A DNA stretch of 64,000 bases, from positions 959,914 to 1,023,913 of the forward strand of contig CAVSJA010000006.1 in the NCBI GenBank assembly GCA_963728145.1. Reading direction: 5' to 3'. The position numbers were made by a program, and so were the translations under genes. The notes beneath the pieces were generated by a model. That model was not told the DNA's origin and did no database searches. It was given only the letters and a program-made list of their open reading frames with translations. Below are positions 44,057 through 54,183 of this stretch, in pieces. The stretch is from CAVSJA01 sp963728145. GTDB taxonomy: Bacteria; Bacteroidota; Bacteroidia; Chitinophagales; Chitinophagaceae. Position 1 is the stretch's first letter; the number at the start of each line of letters is the position of its first letter.

Positions 44057-45421
44057 CTTAGGCATCGAATAATTCCTAGACGCATCGTCAATCACCAGTA
44101 CCCAATCCTGACCGTAACCACTCGAGGATGGAGTAAAAGTTTGTTGACCGGTATTGGCGTAATGCCCGATTTCCCTGTATTCTCCATTCTTAGGGTTATA
44201 CCAATATGCAGCAACTTCTTTGCCGGATATCTTACCCATATTAATAGTTATCGGTTTTCCTTGCGTGGTATAGACAAATAAATAGTCCTTTCCTCTCGTT
44301 GCCTGTATCCGGTCACTCACACCCAGTGCGTTTGTAATTATCGATTGATCAGGGACGCGATCCAACATCGGCCTGGATTCGATCAAATTACGCAGGTATT
44401 TCATTTGTGTTGCCCCGGGCAGATCAAGTGCCACATACCAGAAATTCTTAGGCCCGTTCACCGGCGTGCGATTGGCTGCATAGAATTGCCACATATCATG
44501 ACAACCATAGGTGTGACCGAACGCACCGGCAAATACATCGAGCCAGGCGCTTATTCTTACATCATAAGCATTTGATGTACCAAGGTCCTTTGCATTAAAG
44601 CAAACGGGATGGTCTTCATAAATCGGTTCTCCATCGAGTACAGGTTTGATTGGAGTCTTATTGTATGCTACCTGTATTCTGTCATATACATTATTCTCCC
44701 TGCAATGTCCGGTTTGAAACATGTTTACGTCCAGCCATTCGTCATTATGAAACCAATGAGATGAACCAGCCTCTTCAACACTGGTTGGTTGAGGGTGAAA
44801 GGTCATTAAGACCTTGTCATTACCACCAGCCGCTTCAACAATTCCACTGGCCATGGCTCTCCAGATGGCAACTCCATTTTTTGAATCAGGCCTTCTGTCG
44901 CCACCAAGTATCCAGATTATATTCTTTTTGTCCTTGTAACGGTTTCCGATCCATTTCCCATAAACCTTTGCATTGTCGGTATTGAATACTTCTGGCCCAA
45001 CACCCCAGGTAAGTTTGTCGATCTTATCTCCCCAGGTCGGCAGTAAACCGATATAAAGTCCAAGCTCAGCCGCTTTATTGATCACATAGTCTACATGCTG
45101 GAAATATGCTTCCCTTGGTTTCGTAGGATCATCATTTTCTAATGGAATCTCATCATAAAAATTTGGAGTGTGCAATCCATCGAATTCTGCAAGTACAACA
45201 GCTTGAATAACCGTAAATCGTTTGTCTGCGCGATCCTTTAAGTATTTATCTGTTTCCTCACGACTAAGACGATGAAATAATTCCCAGGCTGTGTCACCCA
45301 ACCAGAAAAACGGAGAACCGTCTGCTTTAACAAGAAACCGTTTGTTTGGGCTGACTCTGAGTTGGGCAAATGCCTGAACCACCAATGAAAAACTTAGAAG
45401 AAGAACAATTAGTTTTTTCAT
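44051..45421 (-). CDS. GH140-like (DUF4038) glycoside hydrolase, exported
   Basis: A 456-aa protein: signal peptide (...VQAFAQ), then a TIM-barrel glycosidase of the DUF4038/apiosidase type: FLVKADGSPFFWLGDTAWEL at the start, IIWILGGDRRPD (candidate acid/base region) and PVLDGEPIYEDHP (candidate nucleophile Glu). A small C-terminal beta domain follows. GH140 enzymes release apiose from rhamnogalacturonan II; the substrate here is unproven. The start at 45421 is chosen for its signal peptide. Confidence 0.87.
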   Translation of the reverse strand: MKKLIVLLLSFSLVVQAFAQLRVSPNKRFLVKADGSPFFWLGDTAWELFHRLSREETDKYLKDRADKRFTVIQAVVLAEFDGLHTPNFYDEIPLENDDPTKPREAYFQHVDYVINKAAELGLYIGLLPTWGDKIDKLTWGVGPEVFNTDNAKVYGKWIGNRYKDKKNIIWILGGDRRPDSKNGVAIWRAMASGIVEAAGGNDKVLMTFHPQPTSVEEAGSSHWFHNDEWLDVNMFQTGHCRENNVYDRIQVAYNKTPIKPVLDGEPIYEDHPVCFNAKDLGTSNAYDVRISAWLDVFAGAFGHTYGCHDMWQFYAANRTPVNGPKNFWYVALDLPGATQMKYLRNLIESRPMLDRVPDQSIITNALGVSDRIQATRGKDYLFVYTTQGKPITINMGKISGKEVAAYWYNPKNGEYREIGHYANTGQQTFTPSSSGYGQDWVLVIDDASRNYSMPKL

Positions 45422-45523
45422 ATCAATAAATTGATAAAGTCGCATTAAGGTAAGTTTTTTCAGGTTACTGGTAACCGGGAACTGGTAACTCGTATCTTAT
45501 TATCTTGCAGCAAACTCTCTTGC

Positions 45524-46198
45524 ATGAAAACTTGTATTGTAACGGGAGCATCTGGAAATCTCGGACAGGCGGTGGTTAAGAAATTCCTGGATGAAGGTTT
45601 TGATGTTGTGGGAACGGTTATCGAGAACGATCCGGTTCCTTTGAATATCAATAATACTAATTTCAAGAAGGAGGTTTTGGATCTTTCCAATGAAAAGGCC
45701 GTGGAGGATTTTATCAATCAGTATAAAAAACTGGACGTTGCCGTACTCACCGTTGGTGGTTTTGCAATGGGAAAGATCGCAGATACCAAACTCGCCGATA
45801 TTAAGAAGCAACTTGCGCTCAATTTTGAAACCGCCTATGCGGTAGCAAGACCCGTATTTCTGAAAATGATGGAAGCAAAAGAGGGAAGGATCTTTCTGAT
45901 TGGATCGAAACCAGGATTAAGTTCAAGGTATGCGAAAGGAATGGTAGCGTACAGCATTGGCAAATCTCTCATCTTTCGAATTGCCGAGTTGATGAATGAC
46001 GAAGCAAAAGGAACTAATGTAGTGACAAGCGTCATCGTTCCCAGCACGATCGATACACCGGCAAACCGCAAGGCAATGCCCGAAGCTGATCCAAAGAAAT
46101 GGGTAAAGGCGGAAGACATTGCCTCAACCATATATTATTACAGTACCGATGGAAAAGTGATAAGAGAGCCAGTAATTAAGACTTATAATAATAGTTAA
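45524..46198 (+). CDS. Short-chain dehydrogenase/reductase
   Basis: A 224-aa protein of the SDR family: cofactor-binding TGASGNLGQAV at the N-terminus and catalytic YSIGK near residue 144, with the preceding serine region IGSKPG. Substrate unknown. Single gene between convergent neighbours. Confidence 0.87.
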   Translation: MKTCIVTGASGNLGQAVVKKFLDEGFDVVGTVIENDPVPLNINNTNFKKEVLDLSNEKAVEDFINQYKKLDVAVLTVGGFAMGKIADTKLADIKKQLALNFETAYAVARPVFLKMMEAKEGRIFLIGSKPGLSSRYAKGMVAYSIGKSLIFRIAELMNDEAKGTNVVTSVIVPSTIDTPANRKAMPEADPKKWVKAEDIASTIYYYSTDGKVIREPVIKTYNNS

Positions 46199-46199
46199 C

Positions 46200-46316
46200 C
46201 CCCCAACCCCTAAAGGGGGAGAAATAAAAAAATCTACCGCTTATTTTCGCATAAGCGGTAGATTTAATTTGAAAATAGCTAAATCTGTTTGTTGCTCCCC
46301 CTTTGGGGGTTGGGGG
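46200..46316. terminator. Terminator nested inside a 22-bp inverted repeat
   Basis: Outer arms of 22 bp (46200-46221 and 46295-46316; CCCCCAACCCC type, one mismatch). Inner perfect 15-bp hairpin AAATCTACCGCTTAT (46230-46244) with its complement (46251-46265). Lies between convergent genes. Confidence 0.85.
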
Positions 46317-46625
46317 CTAAGGATTGGTTTCAACCATTAGAACGCTGTTCCATCCGGTGACCCCATCTGGCTCTCTGTGCTGGTTTTCTACATCCTCAAC
46401 CCACATGCGATCATCAATGAAGAACTTGTAATAATACTTTCCATTTGGCAACAGCGGAATAGAAACTTTCCATACTCCATTTGGTCCGGGTTTGAGTGGA
46501 GTAATATCGTGTGCCCAATGATTAAAACTTCCTACTAATGAGATTTGTCTGGCACAATCGTGTTGAAAATAGAACTCAATTCTTTTTTTCTTTGAATTGA
46601 TATGCGGCGATGCATGTTGACGCAT
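46317..46625 (-). CDS. CBM48/glycogen-binding-like domain protein
   Basis: A 102-aa protein consisting of one AMPK-type carbohydrate-binding domain (VGSFNHWAHDITPLKPGPNG ... GKYYYKFFIDDRMWVEDVEN). The W and K pattern expected for glucan binding is present. No signal peptide; probably cytoplasmic, possibly linked to glycogen. Stands alone. Confidence 0.87.
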   Translation of the reverse strand: MRQHASPHINSKKKRIEFYFQHDCARQISLVGSFNHWAHDITPLKPGPNGVWKVSIPLLPNGKYYYKFFIDDRMWVEDVENQHREPDGVTGWNSVLMVETNP

Positions 46626-47088
46626 ATTCTCCTCCTTTTTTAAAGGTTCATTAATGGCTTTTCGTGGTTGAATTTAACAACCTTAAATTTCAAAAAGGGT
46701 AGGGGTGATAGGGAGACGGAGTTAACCTCAGTGGTAGGGAAATGCTTAAAAAGTAAATTCTTATAAAAGTTACAATTATTTTTCTCGGAAAAATGCAAAG
46801 GAGTTCTTGTTTTTTTTCCCTGGACGTTTTGGTGTTGCGTCATTTAATTAAAAATTAAAATGAAAGCAGTATTTCGTGCAGCGAACTTAGTAGAATTCCC
46901 AAATTAAGTTGACAGGGTTGACAAGGTTGATAGGGTTGATGGGGTTGAAAAGGTTGATTATGGATAGAGGCAGCTATTAGTTAAACTCTTATCAAACCTA
47001 CCTACCATGTCAACTTGTTAACTTTGTCACCCGATAATTATCGGGACTGTCAACTATAAAAGAATTCTAATTATCCTTTACAACTAGT
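46626..47088. other. 463-bp region with nonamer repeats
   Basis: No convincing gene; a 67-codon minus-strand ORF at 46640-46843 looks spurious. GTTGACARG-type nonamers lie at 46908-46960, with a partly inverted set (TGTCAAC, TTGTTAAC) at 47003-47055. CCCGATAATTATCGGG (about 47031-47046) is a palindrome. Confidence 0.6.
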
Positions 47089-47952
47089 TTGTTCAAAGCA
47101 TCTACCATACAACTACTCCGCTTTCATTTTTCCTATTTTTTGATGCCGGTTTATTGGTTTGCCCTCAGCTTTTTGGAAAAGATTCATTGGCCAAGAGCAT
47201 TACTGGTTTTCTTCATCATACATTTCCTGGTATATCCTTCGAGTAATGGATATAATAGTTTCATGGACCGGGATACGGAGAGTATTGGTGGGTTGGAGCG
47301 ACCGATGCAGCCGACCCGGGAATTGTTTCGGGTAACTATTGTCATGGATATCTTGGCTATTCTGCTATCCTTATTCATCTCCTTTTGGTTTACTTTAGCT
47401 GTTGTAGTTTACATCGTCAGCTCCAGGCTCTATAGTTACCGGGGCATCCGCCTGAAGCGTTTTCCCGTAATTGGTTATGTGATAGTGACCCTGAACCAGG
47501 GAGCAGTTGTGTTTTTTATGGTGTTTCATGGCGCAGATTTCTTTTTTTCTACGAACCCACCCTGGCAGGGTTTGGCCGCTGCGGTTTTCCTGATCGGGGG
47601 ATTTTACCCCATCACCCAGGTCTATCAGCACAAAGCCGATAAGGCAGACGGAGTGACAACCATCAGTATGTTACTCGGCAAAAGAGGAACCTTCATTTTC
47701 TGCGCGCTGATGTACCTGGTCGCTTTTGGGATCTTATTCCAATATTACCTGATCAATGGAAAATCAATCTATTTTCTGGTCCTTCAGGGATTTTTTATTC
47801 CTGTGATCCTGTTCTTCTTATGGTGGTTGATTAAGGTGTGGCACAATGATGGTGTAGCTAACTTCAGGAACACTATGAGAATGAACTGGCTCGCTAGCAC
47901 CTGTACTAACCTTGGCTTTATTTGTTTATTATTAATTCGACAGCTTGGCTGA
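47089..47952 (+). CDS. UbiA-family prenyltransferase
   Basis: A 287-aa integral membrane protein with about eight helices. The first Asp-rich motif is NSFMDRDTE (N56, D60, D62); the second is near YQHKADKADG. It would attach an isoprenoid chain to an aromatic acceptor, or remodel a polyprenyl quinone-like substrate. First gene of a four-gene biosynthetic operon; its likely acceptor is the product of the type III PKS next door (inference). TTG start, chosen because family N-termini begin near here. Confidence 0.82.
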   Translation: MFKASTIQLLRFHFSYFLMPVYWFALSFLEKIHWPRALLVFFIIHFLVYPSSNGYNSFMDRDTESIGGLERPMQPTRELFRVTIVMDILAILLSLFISFWFTLAVVVYIVSSRLYSYRGIRLKRFPVIGYVIVTLNQGAVVFFMVFHGADFFFSTNPPWQGLAAAVFLIGGFYPITQVYQHKADKADGVTTISMLLGKRGTFIFCALMYLVAFGILFQYYLINGKSIYFLVLQGFFIPVILFFLWWLIKVWHNDGVANFRNTMRMNWLASTCTNLGFICLLLIRQLG

Positions 47953-49027
47953 AATAATCTCAATAGCAACTACAGTTCCGCAGTATGGACATGCACAGAA
48001 GGATATCCTCGGCTTTATGGAGACGATGTATAAACTGAATGCACCCGAGTCGAGAAAACTTGCATATTTGTATAAACAGTGCGGAATTGAAAAGCGATAT
48101 TCAGTGATTCCTGATTATAGTCTTCCAAAAGATCAATGGGAAGTATTTCCAAACGATGATCGGGAAGAATTTCTTCTGCTTGATGAGCGCATGAAATTAT
48201 ATCGCGAGAATGCCTTGCCGCTCACGCTCAAAGCGGCGAGAGATTGCATGGATGGACATTTGTCTTCAAACCAGGTCACGCATCTGATTACCGTAAGTTG
48301 TACGGGAATGAGTGCTCCAGGTTTGGATCTTCAACTTGCGGAATGCTTACGACTTCCGGCTGATATCTTTAGAACATCAGTAAACTTCATGGGTTGTTAT
48401 GCTGCGGTGCATGCACTGAAATTGGCGAAATTGATCTGCGATACATCGCCAAAGGCAAATGTCTTGATTGCGGTAACTGAGCTATGCACTATCCATTTTC
48501 AAAAGGAATTCAATACTGACAATGCAGCAAGCAGTTTGCTTTTTGCAGATGGAAGTGCGGCGATACTCGTATCCGCTTCAATGAAAGGAAGATCAGGGCT
48601 AAGGTTAAAGAATTTTCATTCTCAAATTATATACAAAGGCAAGGCCGATATGAGCTGGGAACTCAGCAGCAAAGGATTTTTGATGTCGCTCAGTAGTTAT
48701 ATTCCCGATCTTATTCAACAGGATATTTCCGCGCTTCTGCAAAATGTTCTTCAGGCAAATCAATTGAAGCAAGAAGATATTACACATTGGTGCATTCATC
48801 CCGGTGGCAAGAAAATCCTCGACGCGATCGAACAACAACTGAAGCTTGATCCATGCGATCTTCGATTTTCGCGAAAAGTGATGGCGAATTTTGGAAACAT
48901 GTCATCTCCAACGATCTTATTTGTACTGAAAGAAATCCTCGAAACAGAAAAAGATATCGGTCATATTTTCGGGGTTGCTTTCGGTCCGGGGTTGACGATG
49001 GAAACCTTTATCGCGTCTGGCCAATGA
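47945..49027 (+). CDS. Type III polyketide synthase (chalcone synthase family)
   Basis: A 360-aa enzyme with the type III PKS catalytic triad: Cys151 (NFMGCYAA), His285 (CIHPGGKK) and Asn318 (NFGNMSSPT). The family segment VSCTGMSAPGLD is also present. It builds alkylresorcinol, pyrone or naphthalene-type rings from malonyl-CoA; the starter is unknown. TTG start, overlapping the UbiA stop by 8 bases, so tightly coupled. Confidence 0.92.
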   Translation: MAEIISIATTVPQYGHAQKDILGFMETMYKLNAPESRKLAYLYKQCGIEKRYSVIPDYSLPKDQWEVFPNDDREEFLLLDERMKLYRENALPLTLKAARDCMDGHLSSNQVTHLITVSCTGMSAPGLDLQLAECLRLPADIFRTSVNFMGCYAAVHALKLAKLICDTSPKANVLIAVTELCTIHFQKEFNTDNAASSLLFADGSAAILVSASMKGRSGLRLKNFHSQIIYKGKADMSWELSSKGFLMSLSSYIPDLIQQDISALLQNVLQANQLKQEDITHWCIHPGGKKILDAIEQQLKLDPCDLRFSRKVMANFGNMSSPTILFVLKEILETEKDIGHIFGVAFGPGLTMETFIASGQ

Positions 49028-49716
49028 ATTTCACCCTTAGATCATATGAAAAGGAACTGCTCGACGCAGAGGATATCCCATTTTCTGAAATCAAAAAGAA
49101 TATGCAGGAATTAGATACCATTAATACCTGGCTTGGCGGACATTCAATTACCCGGGCAGGCTTCAAAAAATTAATTGCTGAAAAGAAAAAAATAAAAGTG
49201 TGTGAGATTGGTTCTGGCGGCGGAGACAATCTTGCCATGTTGCTTCGATGGTCAAAGAAAAATAATTTACAAATTGAATGTATCGGGATAGATATAAAAA
49301 AAGAATGCATCGAATATGCGGCGATGCGTTGGAAGGATGAGCCGATTAAATGGATGAATTGCGATTATCGCGATATGAAATTCTCGGATAAGCCAGACAT
49401 CATCTTTTCAAGCCTGTTTTGCCATCATTTTACGCAGCAAGAATTGGTTGACCAATTGAAATGGATGGGGGCAAATAGCAGCCAGGGATTTTTTATCAAT
49501 GATCTGCATCGTCATCCGTTGGCTTATTACTCGATAAAATTCTTAACAAGTGTATTTTCCCATTCAAGGCTTGTTAAGAATGACGCTCCACTAAGCGTAG
49601 CTAGAGGATTTAAGAGAAAGGATTGGGAATGGTTGAGGAATGAAAGTGGATTGAAATCCGTTTCGATTCAATGGAAATGGGCTTTTCGTTATTTAATTAC
49701 CGCTCCAAATGGCTGA
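49024..49716 (+). CDS. SAM-dependent methyltransferase
   Basis: A 230-aa class I methyltransferase with motif I VCEIGSGGGDNLAMLL and the acidic residue at GIDIKKE. The ATG at 49024 overlaps the PKS stop (ATGA). It probably methylates the polyketide product or an intermediate. The longer open frame upstream of 49024 lies inside the PKS gene and is a shadow. Confidence 0.87.
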   Translation: MNFTLRSYEKELLDAEDIPFSEIKKNMQELDTINTWLGGHSITRAGFKKLIAEKKKIKVCEIGSGGGDNLAMLLRWSKKNNLQIECIGIDIKKECIEYAAMRWKDEPIKWMNCDYRDMKFSDKPDIIFSSLFCHHFTQQELVDQLKWMGANSSQGFFINDLHRHPLAYYSIKFLTSVFSHSRLVKNDAPLSVARGFKRKDWEWLRNESGLKSVSIQWKWAFRYLITAPNG

Positions 49717-50848
49717 TAGACCACAATACGATATTGCAATTGCAGGTGGCGGCCTGGCCGGATTGGCATTGGCGATCCAATCGGCCTATGCTGGTTTCAA
49801 TGTACTGGTACTGGAAAAAGAAGAATATCCTTTTCATAAAGTATGTGGCGAGTATATCAGTTTTGAAAGCTGGGATTTTCTTGAATCACTTGGCCTGCCA
49901 TTATCCGAATGGGAACTACCAAGGATTACAAAACTGGAAGTTTCGGATGCCTATGGGAAATCTTTTCAATTTGAACTTCCACTAGGTGGATTTGGGATAA
50001 GCAGATACCTTCTAGATCATTCACTCTATCGTTTAGCAGTACAAAAAGGAGTAAATGTGCTTACTTCAACCAAGGTAAAGGACATTGAATTCATAAATGA
50101 CCAGTTTGTTATTACAACAGACAAAAGCAATTATACGTCCAAGGTTGCTGCTGGTAGCTATGGAAAGCGTAGTAATCTCGATGTGAAATGGGATCGTGAA
50201 TTCATAAAAGAGAAAACAGGAAAACTGAATAATTATGTTGGCGTCAAATATCATATTCTCTATCCCCAGCAATCCGACTTGATCGCCTTGCATAATTTTT
50301 ACAATGGCTATTGTGGCATATCCCGCATAGAAGCTGATAAATCTTGCTTTTGTTATCTCACTACTGCCTCAAACCTGAAGTCCGCAGGTAATTCAATCAA
50401 AGCAATGGAAAAACTGATCCTCTATCAAAATCCCCAATTAAGGCAGATCTTTTCCAGTGCTACGTTTTGTTACGATGAACCGCTTACCATTTCTCAGATC
50501 AGCTTCCGAAAAAAATCACAATTGGTGGATCATGTATTAATGATCGGTGATGCTGCAGGAATGATCACGCCGCTTTGCGGCAATGGAATGAGCATGGCCT
50601 TGAAAGGAAGTCAGCTTGCTTTTGAAAAAATCTATTTGTATTTAAAAAAACAGATCACCCGCCAGGAAATGGAATTCCAGTATATGAATACCTGGAAAGA
50701 AGAATTCAATGGACGACTTTGGTGGGGAAGACAGATACAAAAAATGTTTGGTGGGAATAGAACAACGTCCTTCTTTTTGAAAACAATGAATCGATTTCCT
50801 TCCATCTCTTCCAGGCTAATTCGGGCAACGCACGGCCAGCCATTTTAA
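49709..50848 (+). CDS. FAD-dependent oxidoreductase (geranylgeranyl-reductase-like)
   Basis: A 379-aa flavoprotein: FAD motif IAGGGLAGLALAIQSAY, VCGEYIS near residue 50 and the second FAD motif MIGDAAGMITPLCGNGMSMA. It resembles aromatic hydroxylases and geranylgeranyl reductases. It overlaps the methyltransferase gene by 8 bases. Last gene of the operon; it would hydroxylate or reduce the prenylated product. Confidence 0.88.
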   Translation: MADRPQYDIAIAGGGLAGLALAIQSAYAGFNVLVLEKEEYPFHKVCGEYISFESWDFLESLGLPLSEWELPRITKLEVSDAYGKSFQFELPLGGFGISRYLLDHSLYRLAVQKGVNVLTSTKVKDIEFINDQFVITTDKSNYTSKVAAGSYGKRSNLDVKWDREFIKEKTGKLNNYVGVKYHILYPQQSDLIALHNFYNGYCGISRIEADKSCFCYLTTASNLKSAGNSIKAMEKLILYQNPQLRQIFSSATFCYDEPLTISQISFRKKSQLVDHVLMIGDAAGMITPLCGNGMSMALKGSQLAFEKIYLYLKKQITRQEMEFQYMNTWKEEFNGRLWWGRQIQKMFGGNRTTSFFLKTMNRFPSISSRLIRATHGQPF

Positions 50849-51201
50849 AGGTTGGAGCCGTACCGGGCGTCCCCGCCCGGTGAAAACTTGCAAATTCATC
50901 TGGTTTAACAGCTTGACGCCTTTAAAACAACCCGATTTTCGAAGACGCCGGGCGGGGACGCCCGGCGTAGCGTCGTCGTGTTAGAAAATTTTATCAGGAT
51001 TAAGATTCCCAAACTAAACTCTGGTTTATCAAAAATTATCGAAACACTAAGCGCTGCGCCGGGCGTCCCCGCCCGGCGTCTTCAAATAGTTTGGTATAAG
51101 TATTACACCACGCATTAGCACACAACGTCCCTAGCTGTGCAAGACGCCGGGCGGGGACGCCCGACGCAGCAATCATATATTGAAACGAATTGTTCAAAGG
51201 A
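50849..51201. repeat. Four GC-rich palindromes in alternating orientation
   Basis: CCGGGCGTCCCCGCCCGG-type elements lie at 50863-50880, 50944-50967, 51056-51080 and 51143-51167. Copies 1 and 3 read in one orientation, copies 2 and 4 in the other. Their GC content is far above the surroundings. They lie between convergent genes and look like a REP/BIME-type element. Confidence 0.9.
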
Positions 51202-52767
51202 CTAGGCCGATTCCACATTCTTTTTCTTCCTTCTCTCCAGGAATTTCTTTCTTATCACTGTCGCAACTGGTACGCCTTGAATCTTGCTTTCCAACCAGGA
51301 AATAATATCGAGATAAACAAAGGCCCTTGTTTCAAAGCGATTTCTTTCTTGTTTCTTCAAATTCTCAAGGAGTTTTTCAAATTCTCGTCCGATTTCTTTG
51401 GGTGGAGTGCGGAATGAACGACGAAGGAATTTGAAAATCTCTTCTTCAACAAGACTTAAGTTTTCAAGTTTGGCCATGAATCGATAAACTGACTTGATGA
51501 GATACTCCATCAAATCAAAATTTCCCAATTCGTAATGAGCGATTAAGTGTAATAGACGGGCATAACATTGAAGATCGGTGCGGAGATCAACTTTCCAGTT
51601 AATGATCTTATTTAAATAATCAATCGATTTTTCATATTCCGCGTTGCCGAAATAAAGTGAAGCGAACTTATAATAGAAGATCAATACACGGTGACGATCC
51701 AGATACAATTCCAATTCCCCAAGTCTTTCCATGATATGCGGGACCAGTTTGGTTCCTTCTGCAAAACTTCCCTCAACAAAATGTTTATTGATCCTTGCAA
51801 TATTCAGGTAAATAAAAGTTAGAATGCGATTATTCTCATTATTCCTTACCAGCCTGGTTTGGGAAAATTTTTCAAAACGCACAAGGTCTTCGGTCAATTT
51901 ATCATAGTTCTGCAAATCAAAATGAGCTCCCAAAAGATTGTGCATGCCTTTTATAAAATGTCCTGTTTCTACTTCAACCATATCGTTGTACTGATCGAAC
52001 AGGCCAACCCATTTTTGGGTATATCGATAGTAGAGAAGAAAGTCCTGTTTGATAAAGGCCAGCCAGCAATGGCTTTGATAGAGATAAAGTTCTTCATAGA
52101 ACCCATTGATATGCCTTGCACGATCCGGAAAATGTTTTTCAAAGAAGTTGTTTACCGCTTTAATATCTTCTTCGTTCCTCGCATGCCCGTGCCGGATATA
52201 CCAGCTATAAAGCTCAAGCGAAAGATTAGATAGCTGCGAAATCAATGATAGTCGTGCATTCACTTCATCTGCTTCACCCGATAACTGGCTTGCCCGATCT
52301 TGCATACTACGCGTGATATAAAGCGCTTCGATCTTTTTCTCGAAGAACAAAACTTGTTGCAAATAAGTGAATTGGTTATGATCACGCGCAAGCACCTTCA
52401 TTCGGTCCAGCATTTTCAGACTTTGGAGGTAAAGTCCCTTATTATAGAGGATCCGGGCATGATCCATCATTTCGTGGAGCTGGATATCAATATTATGTTC
52501 ATCTTTTATGAGACGCAAACTAGCTAACACTTGTTTGTACAAGTGTGCCTTCATGTTAGATAGCTGCTGTTTCTTGATATTCTTGTTCTTAGCGAGCAAT
52601 ATGGCTTCGTCGTAGAGCTTCATTTTATCGAGCGCATCGAAAAGCGTTACGATTTTTAGGTCATTCCCGCCAGAATGTCGTTTTACGTAGAGCTTAAAGT
52701 TCCTTTTTTCCGACTTTTCAAGCGATTTTATAAGTTGAAATAATGGGTCTGTTGATCTGTTGGGCAT
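51202..52767 (-). CDS. Large helical-repeat protein of unknown function
   Basis: A 521-aa soluble, all-helical protein with TPR-like segments (GLYLQSLKMLDRMKVLARDH, NAEYEKSIDYLNKIINW) and no signal peptide or membrane helix. I do not recognise a family. The start at 52767 (MPNRSTDP) is preferred over 52776. Monocistronic, upstream of the leu operon on the opposite strand. Confidence 0.77.
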   Translation of the reverse strand: MPNRSTDPLFQLIKSLEKSEKRNFKLYVKRHSGGNDLKIVTLFDALDKMKLYDEAILLAKNKNIKKQQLSNMKAHLYKQVLASLRLIKDEHNIDIQLHEMMDHARILYNKGLYLQSLKMLDRMKVLARDHNQFTYLQQVLFFEKKIEALYITRSMQDRASQLSGEADEVNARLSLISQLSNLSLELYSWYIRHGHARNEEDIKAVNNFFEKHFPDRARHINGFYEELYLYQSHCWLAFIKQDFLLYYRYTQKWVGLFDQYNDMVEVETGHFIKGMHNLLGAHFDLQNYDKLTEDLVRFEKFSQTRLVRNNENNRILTFIYLNIARINKHFVEGSFAEGTKLVPHIMERLGELELYLDRHRVLIFYYKFASLYFGNAEYEKSIDYLNKIINWKVDLRTDLQCYARLLHLIAHYELGNFDLMEYLIKSVYRFMAKLENLSLVEEEIFKFLRRSFRTPPKEIGREFEKLLENLKKQERNRFETRAFVYLDIISWLESKIQGVPVATVIRKKFLERRKKKNVESA

Positions 52768-52971
52768 CGTAATCAAATATCGTTAAAAGCCTTGTCTGGC
52801 TTGAGTTTCAGAGAATCTTATATCATTTAAATACTGTAAAATACCCCTTTTTTTGATTTTATTAGCCCGGTCAGCTAACCTAATTTCATAATAGCAGGTT
52901 GTTCAGCATAACATATAGCAAGCAACACAAAACATAAACAGCCTGCTTTTCTTCCTTACTCAACGAGTTTT

Positions 52972-54147
52972 ATGCCTGATAAAAAAGTTTTCATATTCGA
53001 TACAACACTTCGAGACGGGGAACAGGTTCCCGGATGCAAGCTGAATACGAATGAAAAGGTCGAACTGGCATTACAACTTGAAGAACTTGGTGTAGATATC
53101 ATCGAAGCTGGTTTCCCGATTTCTTCTCCAGGTGATTTTAAATCAGTAGAAGAAATTTCTAAGGCAATAACAAATGCCAGTGTTTGCGGATTAAGCCGCG
53201 CGGTGTTAAAAGATATTGAAACTGCAGCGCAGGCTTTGAAATATGCAAAGAGACCACGTATTCATACAGGTATTGGCACTTCAGATTTTCATATCAAATC
53301 CAAATTCAATTCAACAAGGGAAGAGATTCTCGAAAGAGCGATTCAATGTGTGAAGTGGGCAAGGAATTTTACTGATGATGTAGAGTTTTATGCGGAAGAT
53401 GCAGGTCGTACGGATAATGAATATCTCGCAAGGGTTATTGAAGCGGTCATTGCAGCCGGAGCTACTACGGTAAATATTCCTGATACAACTGGCTATTGTC
53501 TTCCTTATCAATATGGAGAAAAGATCGCTTATCTTAATAAACAATGTTCCCAATATTGATAAGGCGGTGATCAGTTGTCATTGTCATAATGATCTTGGTT
53601 TGGCTACAGCAAATTCAATTGCAGGATGTGATTAGTGGGGCAAGACAGATGGAGTGTACGATCAATGGATTGGGTGAAAGAGCTGGTAACACTTCATTGG
53701 AAGAAGTGGTGATGATCATTAAGCAACACAAGCATCTCGGTTTTTATACAGGGATCAGGACAGAGAAATTAAATCCAATGAGCCGACTGGTATCAGATAC
53801 GATGCGGATGCCGGTTCAACCAAATAAAGCTATTGTAGGAAGCAATGCATTCTCACATTCATCTGGCATTCACCAGGATGGATTTTTGAAAGATGCATTG
53901 ACTTATGAGATCATTAATCCGGAAGAAGTTGGTGCAGATGGATCAAAGATCGTTTTAACTGCAAGAAGCGGACGCAGTGCATTGGCACATCGCTTGCATG
54001 AAACTGGGTTTTCCATTCAACAGGAATGATATCGATTCACTCTATGAAGCATTCTTAAAAGTGGCCGATCAGAAGAAAGAAGTGCAGGATGAAGATCTGC
54101 GTCAGTTGGCCGCTTTAGTACAACCGGAGGTAGTTGAAGTTTCATAA
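52972..54147 (+). CDS. leuA: 2-Isopropylmalate synthase, interrupted by frameshifts
   Basis: LeuA, the first step of leucine synthesis (2-oxoisovalerate plus acetyl-CoA). It has the HMGL-like core TTLRDGEQVPGCKLN, the metal site in SCHCHNDLGLA and the C-terminal FSHSSGIHQDG (about 389 aa rebuilt). The frame breaks near 53534, 53626 and 54009; each is repaired by removing one base. The regulatory C-terminal domain of larger LeuA proteins is absent, as in shorter family members. First gene of the operon. Confidence 0.92.
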
Positions 54148-54183
54148 AGGAGTATTATTTCTCATGAGCGTAGTTTTTGTTTG

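Noticed and set aside
46640..46843. Small minus-strand ORF upstream of the UbiA operon
   Set aside because: No family resemblance, signal or start context; the composition is ordinary and it overlaps nothing conserved.
48853..49023. Extended N-terminus of the methyltransferase
   Set aside because: It lies inside the PKS coding sequence; the family start is the ATG at 49024 overlapping the PKS stop.
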